64,000 bases of DNA from Prunus persica (GCF_000346465.2 NC_034014.1:3819385-3883384); one strand, 5' to 3'; shown: positions 12,131-25,272, numbered from the stretch's first letter. Program-made: numbers and translations. The notes: generated by a model not told the origin, from the sequence alone.

Positions 12131-13809
12131 TCACCATAGATGCCTGAAATTATATTTGAAGGAAAAGTTAAAACTACATTTTAATCTTGAAGTCCAACTG
12201 TAGACAATCCATAAACACCTGGTAGACTGGCTGAAAGAACATTAAATTGCATAAAAGTAAATTTTAAATTGCTTCAGTGGGAAGAACATACCAATACAAA
12301 GACATATCGCACCAAAAGATTTGTTATATTTTTTGTTTTTTGTTTTTTCCATTTTTATGTCCAAAATCTTTGACTGATAAAAAAAAGTCCAAAATCCATC
12401 CCAAAGGTTTAGAGTATAATCTAGGACATAGATATAGTTGACACTCCGGACAAATACTTGGGTATCTCTAATAACTCAAAAGGAGCCTCTGCAAAATTGG
12501 CAAGTCTTTTTGGAGTTCCATAAGCAATTTCACCTTCCAAAGTTCTGTGTATGTTTCTAAATGCCCCAAAGAAAACAAACGGGAAGAGGTCTGAAAAAGG
12601 CTAGAGAAAACCTCACTGTTTGTCTAGTTTAAATTGCCCCAATTCAAGAACAGTAAGTGAAGACCACAAGGATGCATCCAAATTATTTGATGACAGGTTA
12701 TGTAAACCCTTCAAAATGTTTGTATGTTGTGTTTATAGTGCTTTCATTTTTGTAACATGAAACCTCGCATTATGAAACACAGCTATAGCAAACTATTCAA
12801 GCATGCAAGAAACCACTCATTATGAAAGAGGGTACAGTGGGTGCACTGAAGAAGGCAGTTCAGTTATGCCAAAATAGGTAGTCAACATCTGAACTAGTCT
12901 TAAGAACATTAATGCTACAACTCATCTATTTTCCCGACGGAACGGAGGCTAAACCAAGAGTTGTAAACTGATTTATTTGGCAGCCGAATTCCACATTATC
13001 TACTGGCCTTGGCCTACCATTACATCCAAACACATCATAGCAAAGAACATATTACGAAATTCCAATATAACATAACGATAAGATGCTACAACTTATGATA
13101 TCCAACAAGAGAAAAAGGTTAGAATGTTACCTCTTGCAAAACTCCGTTACATATCGTGAGCCATTGTAAAAAATGAACCACATCAATACAACGACCAAAG
13201 TATCTGTCAAGATTTAGGAATTCACAAGCGCAATGTAACAGCATAGAGGAAGGGAGAGAACTTCATATTAAATTTGATCGAGAATGGTGAGAGCTGTAGG
13301 TAAAATCTTATATCCTAAATATAACATTTCCTTAACATGCATTTCCCCTCCTATTCATTAAGTCATAAGACTGCACCAGAAACATGATAACCAAAAATAC
13401 AAATTTTAATGAAACTTATATATGGCAATATGGTAGGAACCAGTAAACAAGCTCAAGAAAAACTTCAGGTTTTAGCATATGGTGATCGGAGATATTGCAA
13501 AATAAGAGGCACCTTTTCAAATCATAAAAGCAAGAAAGGTTTATAATAAGATCAAGCAAAATGCTTCTTTTTTCTAATTGAATAAATGTAAGTGTCATGC
13601 AACCACTTGCAAAATGAAATTATAAACTCCATCTCTACATGATCATGGATATAAGCTTACGCTCTAAACTTAAAAAGGACACATGTCAAGCATATTGAAG
13701 AAAAAAAGGCATAACATAGGATACTGAAGAGATAACGCTCCCACCAATCCAACATATAGAGCCCAAAAGTGACATTGTAAAGATAAATCTTTCGTTGAAC
13801 CCAATTCAT
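12131..13809 (-). CDS. Serine palmitoyltransferase small subunit (ssSPT-like), 56 aa
   Basis: The encoded protein is a small membrane activator of the LCB1/LCB2 serine palmitoyltransferase complex. That complex carries out the first committed step of sphingolipid long-chain base synthesis in the endoplasmic reticulum. Three coding exons splice in frame: 13809-13725, 13203-13131 and 12143-12131 (13 bases including the stop). The product starts MNWVQRKIYLYNVTFGLYML, continues with the DWWERYLFN motif, then a hydrophobic segment (TLVVVLMWFIFYNG, about residues 30-43), and ends in CKRHLW. Length and sequence agree with the Arabidopsis ssSPT proteins as I remember them. All introns are GT-AG. The gene is easy to miss because no exon carries more than 28 codons. 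Confidence 0.93.
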
Positions 13810-14850
13810 GGCTCGAGAATCTACAAACAGTAAGCATAAGTTGGAGGTTAAGATGCATCCAAACAAATATAACTTAACAAAACCATATATAAATGAAACA
13901 CAAAAACAAAAAACAAAATATAGATTCCAGCAATAAAAAATTCAGTAGCAAGAGATGATTGTAGGACTGAGCTTCGCGGAGATCTTACAGAGATTTACAT
14001 ATGCATCTATATTTTGACCGAAAAATCTAACACAATTGAATATTGAACAAACCAACCGGACAATCTAAGAGAAGTAAGGGCTTGATTGGTTTGTGATTCA
14101 AAAGTTACGATCCATTCCAAAAATTTGGGTTGTATTCCGAATTTACACCAAAAAATAATAATCTGAAAACCGTTCTTACAACCTATTTGGTTTAAAAGAA
14201 AAAAAGAAAAAAAAACACTCAAACATCATACAGCTATTCAGCAATTCAATACCAAATACAGATCATGACTAATATTTACAAGGAAGACCAATGGAATACA
14301 GGGCCAATCGAACTCCAAGCACTCTATTGCGGCATTTCCACAAACAGCTATACCCAGCATTGAAAAAAAAAAGCCCCGCTTTTCCCACTTGCCATTAAAC
14401 CAAATACAGAAAGGTCATCCTCCCCCAGCTTATATTCACGAGATTAGAACTGTAATCTGTTTCTAAAGGGACAAGCAGCCAGTCAACAGTGGTCCCATGT
14501 GAGCGCCAATCATTGACCCCCACACCATGGTAATTGGGTTTTAAAGAACACGGAAGAGAATGAAAATGGAGACGACGATGAGCTCAGAATTGAAATGAAA
14601 ATTAAACAGTTTTCCGGTGAAAGAATACCAAACGCACCCTAAGATTTATAAGGATCACAAGATTTATTTGGGTAGATACAGTGTAAGTTTCAGTTTTCTT
14701 TTTCACCATTTTTTCGGACTTTATTCGTATTAACAAGCAAGCGAGCAAACTAAACAGATCGGTTAATTTACAAATTTGTCAACTCTGCTGCCCTTTTTCC
14801 CGAACCTTTCCCGGCAACCAAACAGAAAGAGAGGCTAAATAATAACTTAC

Positions 14851-15060
14851 CAGTGGCAAAGAAGTAAAGGCTGAGTTCAGCGCAGCAGCTGGTTGGATTG
14901 GACTGGAGCCAATGAACCGTGCCACTGCCAAGCGACGGAGGGAAGGGGAGACACACAGAGGTTTTGAGATGGCAATTGCCCAAACCAGGTTTGTTTGAGT
15001 TTGACTATCCCACTTCTCCTCTTCTCTGCTTGATTCGCAAACCCATCTCATCTCACACGT
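14851..15060 (-). other. Probable 5' UTR exon of the small SPT subunit gene, with an upstream ORF
   Basis: A good donor (CCACTG followed by GTAAGT) ends this segment at 14851, and the acceptor at 13820/13821 precedes the main start by 11 bases. An ORF opens at an ATG at 15051, runs 67 codons to the donor, and after splicing continues for four codons. It then stops at a TGA that overlaps the main start codon as ATGA. The leader peptide looks like an organelle presequence in composition, but no protein family is recognised. The transcription start is not known; if it lies inside 15051 this uORF would not exist. Confidence 0.6.
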
Positions 15061-17400
15061 TTTGGGTTTTTGCCCACACCCACCAGAAAATAGTCAAACA
15101 TTAAGGTTTGGACTGGGCTATCTCTATGGATTGGATTGTACTTTTCATTATGCCTGGGCTGTTGTGGTCTATTTAGGTTCTCAGTATAGTTGACCTTTCA
15201 AATTCATAGGCCCATTACTTGTGTGGCTTGGGCTTGAGCCGATAGTAATAGTACAATGTCTTTTCTACCCACTTGCTCTTACACATTTTATACGAGAGCA
15301 TTTCTGCCGCATGATAGTATTGAGTAAGAGAACAATCCAGTGAAAAGATTGCATGTGTCTAAGTTTGATGATAATTTTTTTAGACACATACAATATTTTC
15401 ATCGCTCAACACTGACACATGACAAAAACATTTCGCAAGTTGGCATTCGGCCAATTTGTGAAAAATTAAAATAGCCCAAATGTGAATGATAACCAAAGCA
15501 AATTTTAATTTATATTTTTTTAAGGAAGATAATTTATCCATCAACAACAACAACAATAATAATTTAAATTATCATGATTGTCGTCACTTATTTTCCGGTT
15601 GCAGAAGTTAGTAATAGTATGCTTAAAAAGATGCTAATTTGGTCATGCTTTGCTGATCTTATCTTATATTATTTTTCTTTCCTTTGTTTAATGTCTAACA
15701 AGTCATTGTTTCCACATTAGCCCACTGTCCGCTGTGCTTTTCCATCCAAGCTAAACGCCAAACTCAATCGTGCCTGACGCTAACCCTTATTAGTAAATTA
15801 ATAAAATCTTAATCAACTTATTTGTTATTTAATTAATTAAGTCGTTTCTTGCATCCTTGTAAAGTAGAAGCCAAACACAAACAAGGGAAAAGCCCTTTTT
15901 CACTTGGCAATAACAATTTACACTCAAGACGAAGGATAAGATTTTGATTAACCTGTTGAATCGTTCAATTTGGCTTTATTATCTCTTGGGATTCGATTCC
16001 TAATATAATTAAAGAATCTCTTAACGGTAGTTTCAAAGCTTAAAAAATATGACAAATATGTTACAAACAAATGACTTTAAATCTTTTTTTTCATCTTTCA
16101 TGATGGCCTTGACTCCCCAATTTACATGTTGCTCTATGTACCCTTCTAATATATTTGTAGCGTTGTGGACAAGTTTGAAACAAAGATTCATCTAACGCCC
16201 CTTCTTCTAACAAATTAACGTATTTAGACTTCTTAGCTACTTCATAAGAAAGTTTCATAATTCTGCCCTAAACGGAGGTTATAAAAATTTATCTTTTTGT
16301 AATCGCAACACTGTTATATAATTTATAATAAATAAACGTGTCATCTGACGTGAGTTGATTAATAATATCACATAACGAGAGTATACTTAAGTTAGATTGA
16401 AACATTATTGGGCATATATAGTCTCCAACTGCCGTGTCACACTGCTCAATCATTACTTACACACTCACTCAATCGTGTTGCCCCACGTCATGGCAAATTG
16501 TTGTAGATGAAATATAATTGCAGGGGTCAATAGTCAATAGTCAATAGTAGCAAGCTAAATAATGAATTAGAATAAGTAATCTTTGTTGGCATTAGGATTT
16601 GATTCGAGCTTGCCTATCAAACAAAACTAAATAATTCATGGTGGTGATGATGCAGCGGTGGTTGGTTACATTATCAATCGTTTTCACTTCTAAAGTTTTA
16701 TAATAATTCATCAATGGGTCCCCTCCCCAATAACATCAGTGATATTACTATTGCCAAATTGTCAACCACATAAACGGGTTCCTCACGCCACATATCTTGT
16801 ACACGGATCATCGCATACCATTAATTAGTCATATTATTGTACATTTCTGACTTCATTATAAAAAATTAGATTAAATTAATACATGAACGTTTAAACGCTA
16901 ATTGGTTATTAAGTTAATAATAATCCGGTAGATATATCTATTAAGAATATTACTTAGCATGAAGAGTTTTGAATGGATGAAAAAGTCAATCATGAAGACT
17001 ATATAGCTAATTAGACGACCAAAGAACATAAGCAAATTATTACTATCTAATCAAGCTTTAGCAAACGCACATTTAAAATTTTCTAACATTATTTTGAGCA
17101 AAGATTTTGGCAATTGGTGATGCAACACGAAAGCATGGGTTTACGAATTAAAAAATGTCTAAACTCGAAAATATAATTTGAAATCTATCAGTGACTAGAA
17201 TCCACAAGAAAATAGAGAAAATCTCTAAATTTTATTAATATAATGCCATGAATTGGGTTAAATAGAAAACTCTAGGTTTCAGTATATTCCTAAAACTTAA
17301 CTAATAAGAAAATAATTTAAATCCTAATTAAAATTATATCATGAAAATAATATTTTGATTGATAACTTATTCTAAAAATATAAATATATTATAGATCTTC
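15061..17400. other. AT-rich intergenic DNA
   Basis: This includes the upstream region of the small SPT subunit gene. No gene, RNA or transposon ends were recognised. A short CAA/TAA simple repeat lies near 15543-15565. Confidence 0.4.
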
Positions 17401-17419
17401 TAAAGAAATCAAGCAATTC

Positions 17420-18600
17420 GAAAATCTCAATGATACGCCTTCCTTCTTTTCCTAGCGCTATAATTGATGCTCAAACATAATTTTCCATATTTGAAGCCCA
17501 ATTTTCTCAATTTTCAAATTTCCTTTGAACAAACCCATGATTTGTCCTACATCAGACCCCTTCACTTGTAAAGAACTCGACCTCGAGTTCTCGTTGAATT
17601 GAAATACATAGAATTTGATGTGTGAATAAACTTTTCAATTCTTTGAGTCCAAACTTACTCATACTTGGATGGAATTATCATACAATTAATTTCATAAACA
17701 AAATTAGAATATGTCAATTGATAATCAAACTCCTTGAATAAATGTGTTTCATCCTCAAATTCAGATTTATTCCTACCTTCAATTTTTCCCTCCGTCTTGT
17801 GGGTTACTAGATCATCAATTAATTCAACCTCCATTACAATAATTTCTTCTTCTTTGACCTCTTCCTCCATCTTTTCTTCGCTCGCCATAATTTTGGTTAA
17901 TCAATTTTGTAACTATTCCTTGACAAATATATATCATATTCAAAAAGAAAGAATTTTTTCACAAGAAGTCTTTTCATCCTACGCAAAGAAGCGATAGGAT
18001 TTTTACCTTGTTTCTTCATAGATTTTAGCATTTGATCCCATCAAGAAGTGACATCGCCTCTTAAATGGGACACAACAATTTTCACAATTTGCTCTTCTGA
18101 AATTGCTATTGTATCAAATATTTCCTCTAGATCTGCAACCCATTTGAGAAACCATTCAATGCAATCACTTCCCATAAAGCATAGAACATCTGCAACATAG
18201 GATTGATGAGGTTGGCTTCAGGCAAATCCACCAGCACGTTCCCCTTCAATATTTGATATTTACCCACGACTATCGTCGATGAGGTTTGAATACCTCTCAT
18301 CGCCGCTCATCAATTGAGAAGGTAAATCCTTGCTCTGAATGATGACCTACTCTGATTGACAATTGATTGGCTAAATCTTAGTCTAAAACATGTAACTCTG
18401 GAATCCACCAGGAAGATATGAGGAAACTTCAAGGTTTATTTGATAAACTGGAATAACAAAACATAACCCTAGCCACAGGTAAAGTATGCTTAGATACTCC
18501 TAGAAACACTAGGAATAACAAAAGAATTAAAATAGGAAAATAACAAAGTTCCCAAAAACTTTAAAACTGAATTTCGGGCAAGTAAACGATCTTGGATGCT
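17420..18600 (-). pseudogene. Decayed Ty3/gypsy-like gag fragment
   Basis: Read on the minus strand, about 18182-18003 encodes a gag-like segment: DCIEWFLKWVADLEEIFDTI, then VVSHLRGDVTS followed by an in-frame TGA where the family has Trp, then WDQMLKSMKKQ. This matches the Retrotransposon_gag region of plant gypsy elements. A Glu-rich 77-codon ORF (17888-17655) lies downstream and may derive from the same element. No LTRs were identified. The stop codon and the absence of pol indicate a dead remnant. Confidence 0.6.
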
Positions 18601-21600
18601 TGAAAAAGTCCATACATCATAGCAAAGCAATGAATTTTACTCATGACACCGTTCTCTTCGAATCAACGAGTCATGGACCCAATTCTGAGCTTGGACCCCA
18701 AATCTACAATTTACCTTATTTGCTTTTACACACGTCGCTCCAACTCATCTTCAATTACTTTCTCAATTTGTTCTACATCAATTGGCAATTTGAAATGGAA
18801 AGCCAAGTCAACCAAGTTTACCGACTAGTCATTGATTTGATGATACTTCTGTTCCTAACGATTAGAAGAGTTTTCAAATTTTAACTTCAACTTCATTGAT
18901 GATAGAAAAAGATCAACAAAGATAACCCGACAAGCCAACCAAGCTGGTCATATCGGATTGGACCATGGTTAAAGCTTAGCTGCAACTAAGACAACCCGTA
19001 CGTCATTGTCCATTGCTTAGGCACATAAAAGTGTATTATTATTCTGTGTAACATTCTGGTCGAGTAGTAATAAAATGAAAATCATACAAATTTCTCTTTG
19101 GATTTTCTTTGCACTTCCTGATAATCACATGCCCCATTTTTCCTATCCTGGCATGTCTCCCGCAAACAAAGTTGGAAGAACCAACCCTACAAACCCCACT
19201 GGTTGTTGCCCATGAATATACAAATTATAACAGCTTACTCTATCTTCATGCTCTAGCTAACACACACACAAGTTTATCCATACATCAAGTGACCCGTTTG
19301 ATTTAATTGTGTATCGTATATATCCGCTTACATTATAACATGTATAGTGAATCTCGAATTCATAATTTTACATACTAACAATGTATTTACTATAATTTAA
19401 GCAAATTCAGTACACTACATCAACATATCATGTTGCGTACAAGATAGAAACAATAATTTCTTCAAAAAGAAGAAGAAAACAAAAGGATAAACATCGACAG
19501 TATTATCAGTTTGGTTCTTCGAATTTACAAGTGCGCCATATGTCCTTTTCCTTTTTGTCTACCGCTGAGAACAGGATAAGGCCTATTACTGTATCCAGCG
19601 GATGATTGTGATCATCTATGCCTGCAATTATCTATTTCCTTTTTGGCCTTTTTTCTCTTTTATCTCTGTTTAATTATGCACATACATATATGTCTACCGA
19701 TGAATGATCTTTACATCTTGTCATTATGGGATTCCCGTGAGGTAGATATTAAATCCATATGCTGTGTAATGCCAGTATATAATTGGCATCACTGTCGGCT
19801 ACCCTATATCAAGATCCGAGCATATCAAGACTTCTTTGAAAATTCACATTAAAAACAAGTTTATATAGGAAAAGGGTTTAACTGTAAAGTATGACAACAG
19901 AATTAGGTGAGGGAGAAATATAGAAAAAGGGTACAACAGCAAAACCCGCTAGAAAGTGAAAACAAAAAACAAAAGAATAATAATAAAAACGAATATACCT
20001 ACCGTACTGTAGTATTCTATAACCACTCTTATATTTAGTGTGCTACTTGTAGTGTCATCGTGATCATCAAACTTTATTGGTTTACGCCTAATAAATATAA
20101 ATAAGTGTAAGTTTATGCTAATGACGACTGATGATGATGATGTTAATTAATATTATTAACACCAATAATAATAACAACAAACAACAACAACATCACCAAC
20201 ACGATATCAACGAAGCTCATGCAACTAATTTTTTAGCACCAAATTGTTCACAAATATTTTTAAAATGTGGCAACAGATCATGCTGCAGAAATATACTTTT
20301 TAATTCACCAAAAAAAGCATTATGAATTAATTATTTATCCCCATGTGCAACCACCACCACCACTTGTCAATCTTATCCCAACCTTCTGTGAATTATTGGT
20401 CGATGAATAGATGAAAGGCATGGAACAATTAAAGTAATTTTCAACCCCAAAAACGTAGAATTAAAAAGAAAATTTATTATAATATTTAAGCATCAAGGAC
20501 CTACCCATGTTAGTATGTTACCCAAAGCCAGTGAGAGATGATTTGGAGAAATAAAAAACCGAAGCCGTTTGTGGATGCAGAAAAATGTATCATTCTTTAG
20601 TACCCTTTAAAGGCCACCATTAATTGAAGGAGATGGTGAAAGAGGCACACCAGAATTTGTCTGGTGTTAAAATGAGCCAGCATAGAAAAGCATGGCTTAT
20701 CCATTATCCAAAAGCCGGAGAGAAAGCTCAAGTGCCCTTTAGAAGTCGAAATTTTGGCATATTTAACATTTTTTTTTTGCTTCTCATAAAGTACAACGTT
20801 GTTTTTACCAAAAACAACAATTTTTATTTTTATTTATCAAAGAAATTGGACACTTCAAATTCGTTCCAAGTTGAAATCAAGAGAATATAACCAATGCTGT
20901 AACTATAAATTTTTTAATGAATAGGCTGGCTAAAATTATTAATTAAAAATTTCATTATCATTCATTTATATACTAGTGCATCAACATTAGTGAGGGTCAT
21001 TTCAATTTTATATCAATAAATTGAATTTTTGACTTGCATCGGTAAAGTTCAATTCATTTCAGAGATCGATATTTCATTTCAGGGATCAATAGTTCATTTC
21101 ATAGATCAATAAAATGAACTTTGAAATGAAATTCATTTTAATAAGCTGGCCCACCATAATAACTCTACAACCTCTCCCTTATTGACACATGGACAATAAG
21201 ACAGAGGTAATTTATTTCACTTTTCAAAAACACAAATGGCTAGTTCCATTTTAAAACGGCTAGTTACTTACCTATAAATACACAAATAGCTTTTTCATGT
21301 TCAATTTTGTTGTGCAGTAACCTTAAAAAAATAATAAAAAAATAGTGCTATAATGTGTTCTTATTTAATCTTAACTTCAAATTCTTCAGGAAAAAGTGTT
21401 GATATAATATTGTCATCAACCAAATATTTTTTTGTTATTATATATATTTAAAATTGGATCGATAAACCCTCTTATAAGAACCCAGGTACGTAATATATAT
21501 ATATATATATATATATAAAATTTTGAAGAATAAAGGAATTTCAAGGGATGCATGTACCCTTATATGCGGATCAATGAAGCCTCTAAGAAATTGTATACCC

Positions 21601-21830
21601 ACCAAAAAAAAAAATTTAAATAAATAACCCCTCCAAGAAATTGGAAAATTGAACTTTCCAAAGAAAGGGACATTACAAATGTGCAATAGGTTATCTGTCT
21701 TATATATCCATGCAAGCATGACATGTCGATCGCATACCTAATCCTCCGTTATTTTTCCTTTTCCACAAAAAAAGCCAAGATTTTTACCGATGGTCCAAAG
21801 AAATGAAAGAATTTTCTTTTCTATAATATA
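18601..21830. other. AT-rich intergenic DNA with simple repeats
   Basis: Simple repeats include a GAT/AAT/AAC-rich stretch at about 20131-20200 and a (TA)n tract near 21494-21516. ORFs in this interval (for example 20624-20890) have no recognisable features. No RNA gene is seen. Confidence 0.45.
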
Positions 21831-21833
21831 TAC

Positions 21834-22130
21834 TAGCCTCTCTACATGCACTTCCGCAGAGGTTTTTTTTAAAAAATAAATTTAATTTAATTTAGAATTA
21901 AAAATAATAATAGGTAGTTTTGTTCCATAAAATTAGGATCTATTATATGATATTTCTTTAAATTAAAAAAAATTAATATGAAAAAGTATGAATTTACTAT
22001 ATTATCCTTATTTAATTAATAATTTCAATTCTTAATGTTTGTATTAACCAAGGGCATTTTTTGGTATTTTGAATGTTTTACCATTCTTTGCATTTTGCTT
22101 TATATATAAACTCTGCCTTTTTCTTTATAT
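21834..22130 (-). mobile_element. Helitron-like non-autonomous repeat, copy 1
   Basis: Read on the minus strand it runs from a TATATATAAAG-type start to an end in CTAGT, preceded by a short hairpin with CCTCT/AGAGG arms. A diverged second copy lies at 23457-23756. The shared interior includes the phrase GCAAAATGCAAAGAATGGTA near the 5' side. CTAGT with an upstream hairpin is typical of Helitron 3' ends. No helicase ORF is present. Confidence 0.5.
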
Positions 22131-23456
22131 ATAGATATAAATAAATAAAAGGAAAACCACATATCAACTTTGATATGTTATGTTTATTTTTCTTTGGGTA
22201 TGATGCATTTGTCCAAATTGGAAAAATAAAATTGAGTGAAAAACATGATATATGAAACTTCTTTTTTTTAATAGAAAACCTCAATGGTACATTGGAAAAT
22301 TTTATTTAACTAAGCATATAAGTATAATGGGGATGTAAAACTTAATCCCAATCAAATAAATTTTCCAAAAGGCAGATGCATTGGGGCACATCTGATCATG
22401 ACAAATTATTCTCTATATGCAAAGTATATTGTGCTACCATAAGTATCTCCATTCGCTTCTCAAAAAGTATGTATTAATTGATTTGATGTGATTTATTAAA
22501 ATTAACGAAGTGGAAATACAATATATCCTATATCCTTGTCTCCATTATGCCAAGGACTTTTTTTTTTTTTTTGTACCCACGTTCCACTAACTATTATATT
22601 ATGTCTTCTTTTTTATTTTATTTTATGTTTATGAATAAAAGTTTAGGGGGTTTTAGCCCTTTGATTACCTATCAAGAGGGATTATCGGCAACAAGATTCA
22701 AACTTAGACCTTGCTAGCAAAGAGAACGATCCTTAATTCTTAGAGATTTATCATGTTGCATTTCAGTGTTTGTCGAATCACCCCACAATCAATATGGATA
22801 TTTCTTTCTATTGCATTTATTTATTATATTTGCAGCACTTAAAAAAATAGTGGGGGAATCAAATCACACTACTACAATATTGAACTATATTCACTAGTTT
22901 TTTTCTAAGTATTTAGCTTAGCCCCCTAACTAACCAAAATTGGTGAATAAAGGCCTTAGCAACTAAACAGTTACCAAAACCATGTTGGTCGTAGATATTG
23001 AGGTGGCATAAGGACTTAAGCAATTAATTTTTGGTTTGGTGGGATGCTTGCCAAAGCTTGAATTTAAATATAGGTACCATTGTGTTAGGTGGCATTGATT
23101 AGTTTCTTATTCTTTTAACACCAAAATCATCGACTAATTCACTAGTAGTTGGTTATGTTAAACACCATTAAAGAATATATTAGTTGCTAAGTTGGAAATC
23201 CACACAGTTTTTACACCATTAAATATCAATTAATTAAATATAAATATTCAAGTAAGACATGATAGTACGTAATTGAATAGTACAATCCTCTCCAAACAGT
23301 AGTAAATACATAGCCTTAACAAAACCTACATCTAGTACTCCTAATCCAAACCTTCTTCTACTCCGAATACACACAAAGATCCACATTAGAGGTATTCTCC
23401 ATTATATCCCTATAAATACATTAAAATGAGAAAGAAAGAAAACTACGATTATAAAC
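22131..23456. other. AT-rich intergenic DNA
   Basis: Contains a poly-T tract near 22558-22573. No gene is recognised. Confidence 0.4.
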
Positions 23457-23756
23457 ACTAGCTTTTTCGCACGCGCTTCTAGGCATGCGAGAGGCTTTTT
23501 TTAAAAAAAAATTTAAATTTATTTTAGAATTAAAAAAGATAACGGGTAGTTGCGTTCTTTAAAAATATGATCTATTATCTGATTTTTCTTTTAATTTTAT
23601 TTTTTTAATATGAAAAAATGTAAATTTACTATATTATTCTCATTTAATTAATAATTTTAATTCTTAATATTTGTATTAACCAATGACATTTTCTGATATT
23701 TTGAATGTTTTACCATTCTTTGCATTTTGCTTTATATATATAGATTATAAACATAA
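23457..23756 (-). mobile_element. Helitron-like non-autonomous repeat, copy 2
   Basis: Same family and orientation as the copy at 21834-22130. On the minus strand it ends in a GC-rich hairpin (CGCATGC ... GCGTGCG arms) about 10 bases before CTAGT. It has diverged from copy 1 by substitutions and small indels, so the two are old independent insertions. Confidence 0.55.
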
Positions 23757-24225
23757 AATACAAATAAAATAAACTACTTAAATAAAAAAATTAGAAAGAC
23801 TATCATAACAATTAACGTCAATCAGTATAGATTGATGTGTTTTTGTTGACTAGCCCAATTATCTCTAGATTTCCCTGAATTTTTTTGTCATTAGTAGTTA
23901 ATTAGCTCCGAATTATTGGTTTGTATTACGTATAAAATTGGTTATTTACCAAACTTTTACACGTGGGCCTCAGTTTCCAATCCCGATCATGGTGCCCATG
24001 TTGTTGATTGAGAAAAGAAAGAAGAAGAAAAAACATACCCATGGTGTCCATGATGAATTGCTAGGAACCACGCTTGCTCATGATATCTTTCTTTATCGTG
24101 GAATTAAAGAGAACTAACACATGCATACAATTTTGCCACCGATATAAATATATCCAATCTTGTCACTCTACTCTCCTCACATGGTACACATGTTTATTTA
24201 TAAAATAAATAAAAAAAGAAAGGAA

Positions 24226-24387
24226 TGTTGTAAATATATAAGGTGGAGCCCACCTCCATTAGAAGGTGCTTGCCTATAAATAAGGCTCCCCTCTACTTGT
24301 AATATACACAGAGATGAGAAGAGAAATCAGTTTCTATACTGTCTCTCTATCCCAATTCTCTCTACAATTTCCTCTTGATTTATAACA
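24226..24387 (+). repeat. 5' LTR
   Basis: 162 bp, TG...CA ends, contains a TATAAATAAGGC promoter-like box near 24275. Matches the 3' LTR with five substitutions by my count. Confidence 0.9.
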
Positions 24388-24453
24388 CGTTATCAGCACG
24401 AATTCGCTCAAACAATACCAGCTGAATTCTCTGATGAAACCCAGATCTCTCAT

Positions 24454-24457
<4 letters not shown>

Positions 24458-24484
<27 letters not shown>
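24458..24484 (+). repeat. (CT)n microsatellite
   Basis: A pure CT dinucleotide run in the leader of the LTR element, upstream of the captured gene fragments. Confidence 0.9.
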
Positions 24485-24708
24485 GCGCCAATCAGAGTCA
24501 ACAAATTTAAATTAAACACCCAATCCAGCAAGCAACCACACCCTGTGTTACTGAACCACCACCAGAGTCAAGCAAGGTGACCCCAACCCCAAGATCTTTG
24601 ACAACAAACAAAGGGAGACAAAACCATGTGTCCAACAACCAGTTTTGAGGGGAATTCTACCGAAAAAAAAATAAAAAAAAAGGAAAAAGAAAAAGCACTC
24701 TGCCAAAC

Positions 24709-24780
24709 ATGGCGCAAACACAACCACGGCCACCTCACATCGCAATTCTTCCGAGTCCGGGCATGGGCCACCTCATCCCA
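24709..24780 (+). pseudogene. Captured N-terminal fragment of a UDP-glycosyltransferase (UGT72-like)
   Basis: An ATG followed by MAQTQPRPPHIAILPSPGMG HLIP (24 codons) matches the N-terminus of UGT72-type hydroquinone/monolignol glucosyltransferases, where PHIAILPSPGMGHLIP is characteristic. The match stops abruptly at about 24780, where a different gene fragment begins. It includes a few bases of apparent leader before the ATG. This is a transduplicated exon start, not a working gene. Confidence 0.75.
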
Positions 24781-24783
24781 CCG

Positions 24784-24930
24784 ACATGGAGTTCAAGCTC
24801 TTGTTGGACCGGTACAAGAACCACAACCTCGTCGTCCACGACTGGGCCCACCTGGTCATGGAGACGCACAGTTGGACGGGGCTCAACGCTGGCGTGTTCT
24901 TGATCAGGAACTGCCAGTGGACCATGGATT
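24784..24930 (+). pseudogene. Captured fragment of a GT34-family glycosyltransferase
   Basis: The frame from 24786 reads MEFKLLLDRYKNHNLVVHDW, then a stretch with SWTGLNAGVFLIRNCQWTMDF. This matches the region of plant GT34 enzymes (xyloglucan xylosyltransferases, galactomannan galactosyltransferases) around the conserved LNAGVFLIRN motif. It lies directly between UGT and lactate dehydrogenase pieces with no intron-like spacing. Only about 48 codons are present. Confidence 0.75.
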
Positions 24931-25272
24931 TCCAACGAGCTCGACCTCCAGCACGCCGCCTCACCTTCCTCCACCTAGCGCCACACCAAGATCTCCGTCA
25001 TCGGCGCTGGCAACGTGGGCATGGCCATCGCTCAGACCATCCTTACCCAGGACCTCGCCGACGAGCTCGTCCTCGTCGACGCCAAACCAGAGAAGCTCCG
25101 CGGTGAGATGATCTACCTCCAGCACGCCGCAGCCTTCCTCCCCCTCACCAAGATCATCGCCGACGTCGACTACGCCGTCACCCAAGGATCCGACCTCTGC
25201 ATCGTCACCGCTGGGGCCCGCCAGATCCTCGGCGAGTCCAGGCTCAACCTGCTCCACCGGAACGTAACATAA
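24931..25272 (+). pseudogene. Captured fragment of L-lactate dehydrogenase
   Basis: The frame through 25015-25272 encodes KISVIGAGNVGMAIAQTILT, the Rossmann NAD-binding loop GxGxxG of plant L-lactate dehydrogenase. It continues through DLCIVTAGARQ and ESRLNLLHRNV and stops at TAA after NVT. An upstream in-frame TAG (near 24973) separates the leader part. Only the NAD-binding half is present; the catalytic His region is missing. Composition is much more GC-rich than the flanking retrotransposon DNA. Confidence 0.8.

Noticed and set aside
14768..15051. Leader ORF of the small SPT subunit gene read as an organelle-targeted protein
   Set aside because: It has no family match and ends at the main start codon after splicing; uORF in a 5' UTR exon is the simpler reading.
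24735..25257. Minus-strand ORFs opposite the captured gene fragments
   Set aside because: They are antisense shadows of GC-rich coding fragments that match known families on the plus strand.
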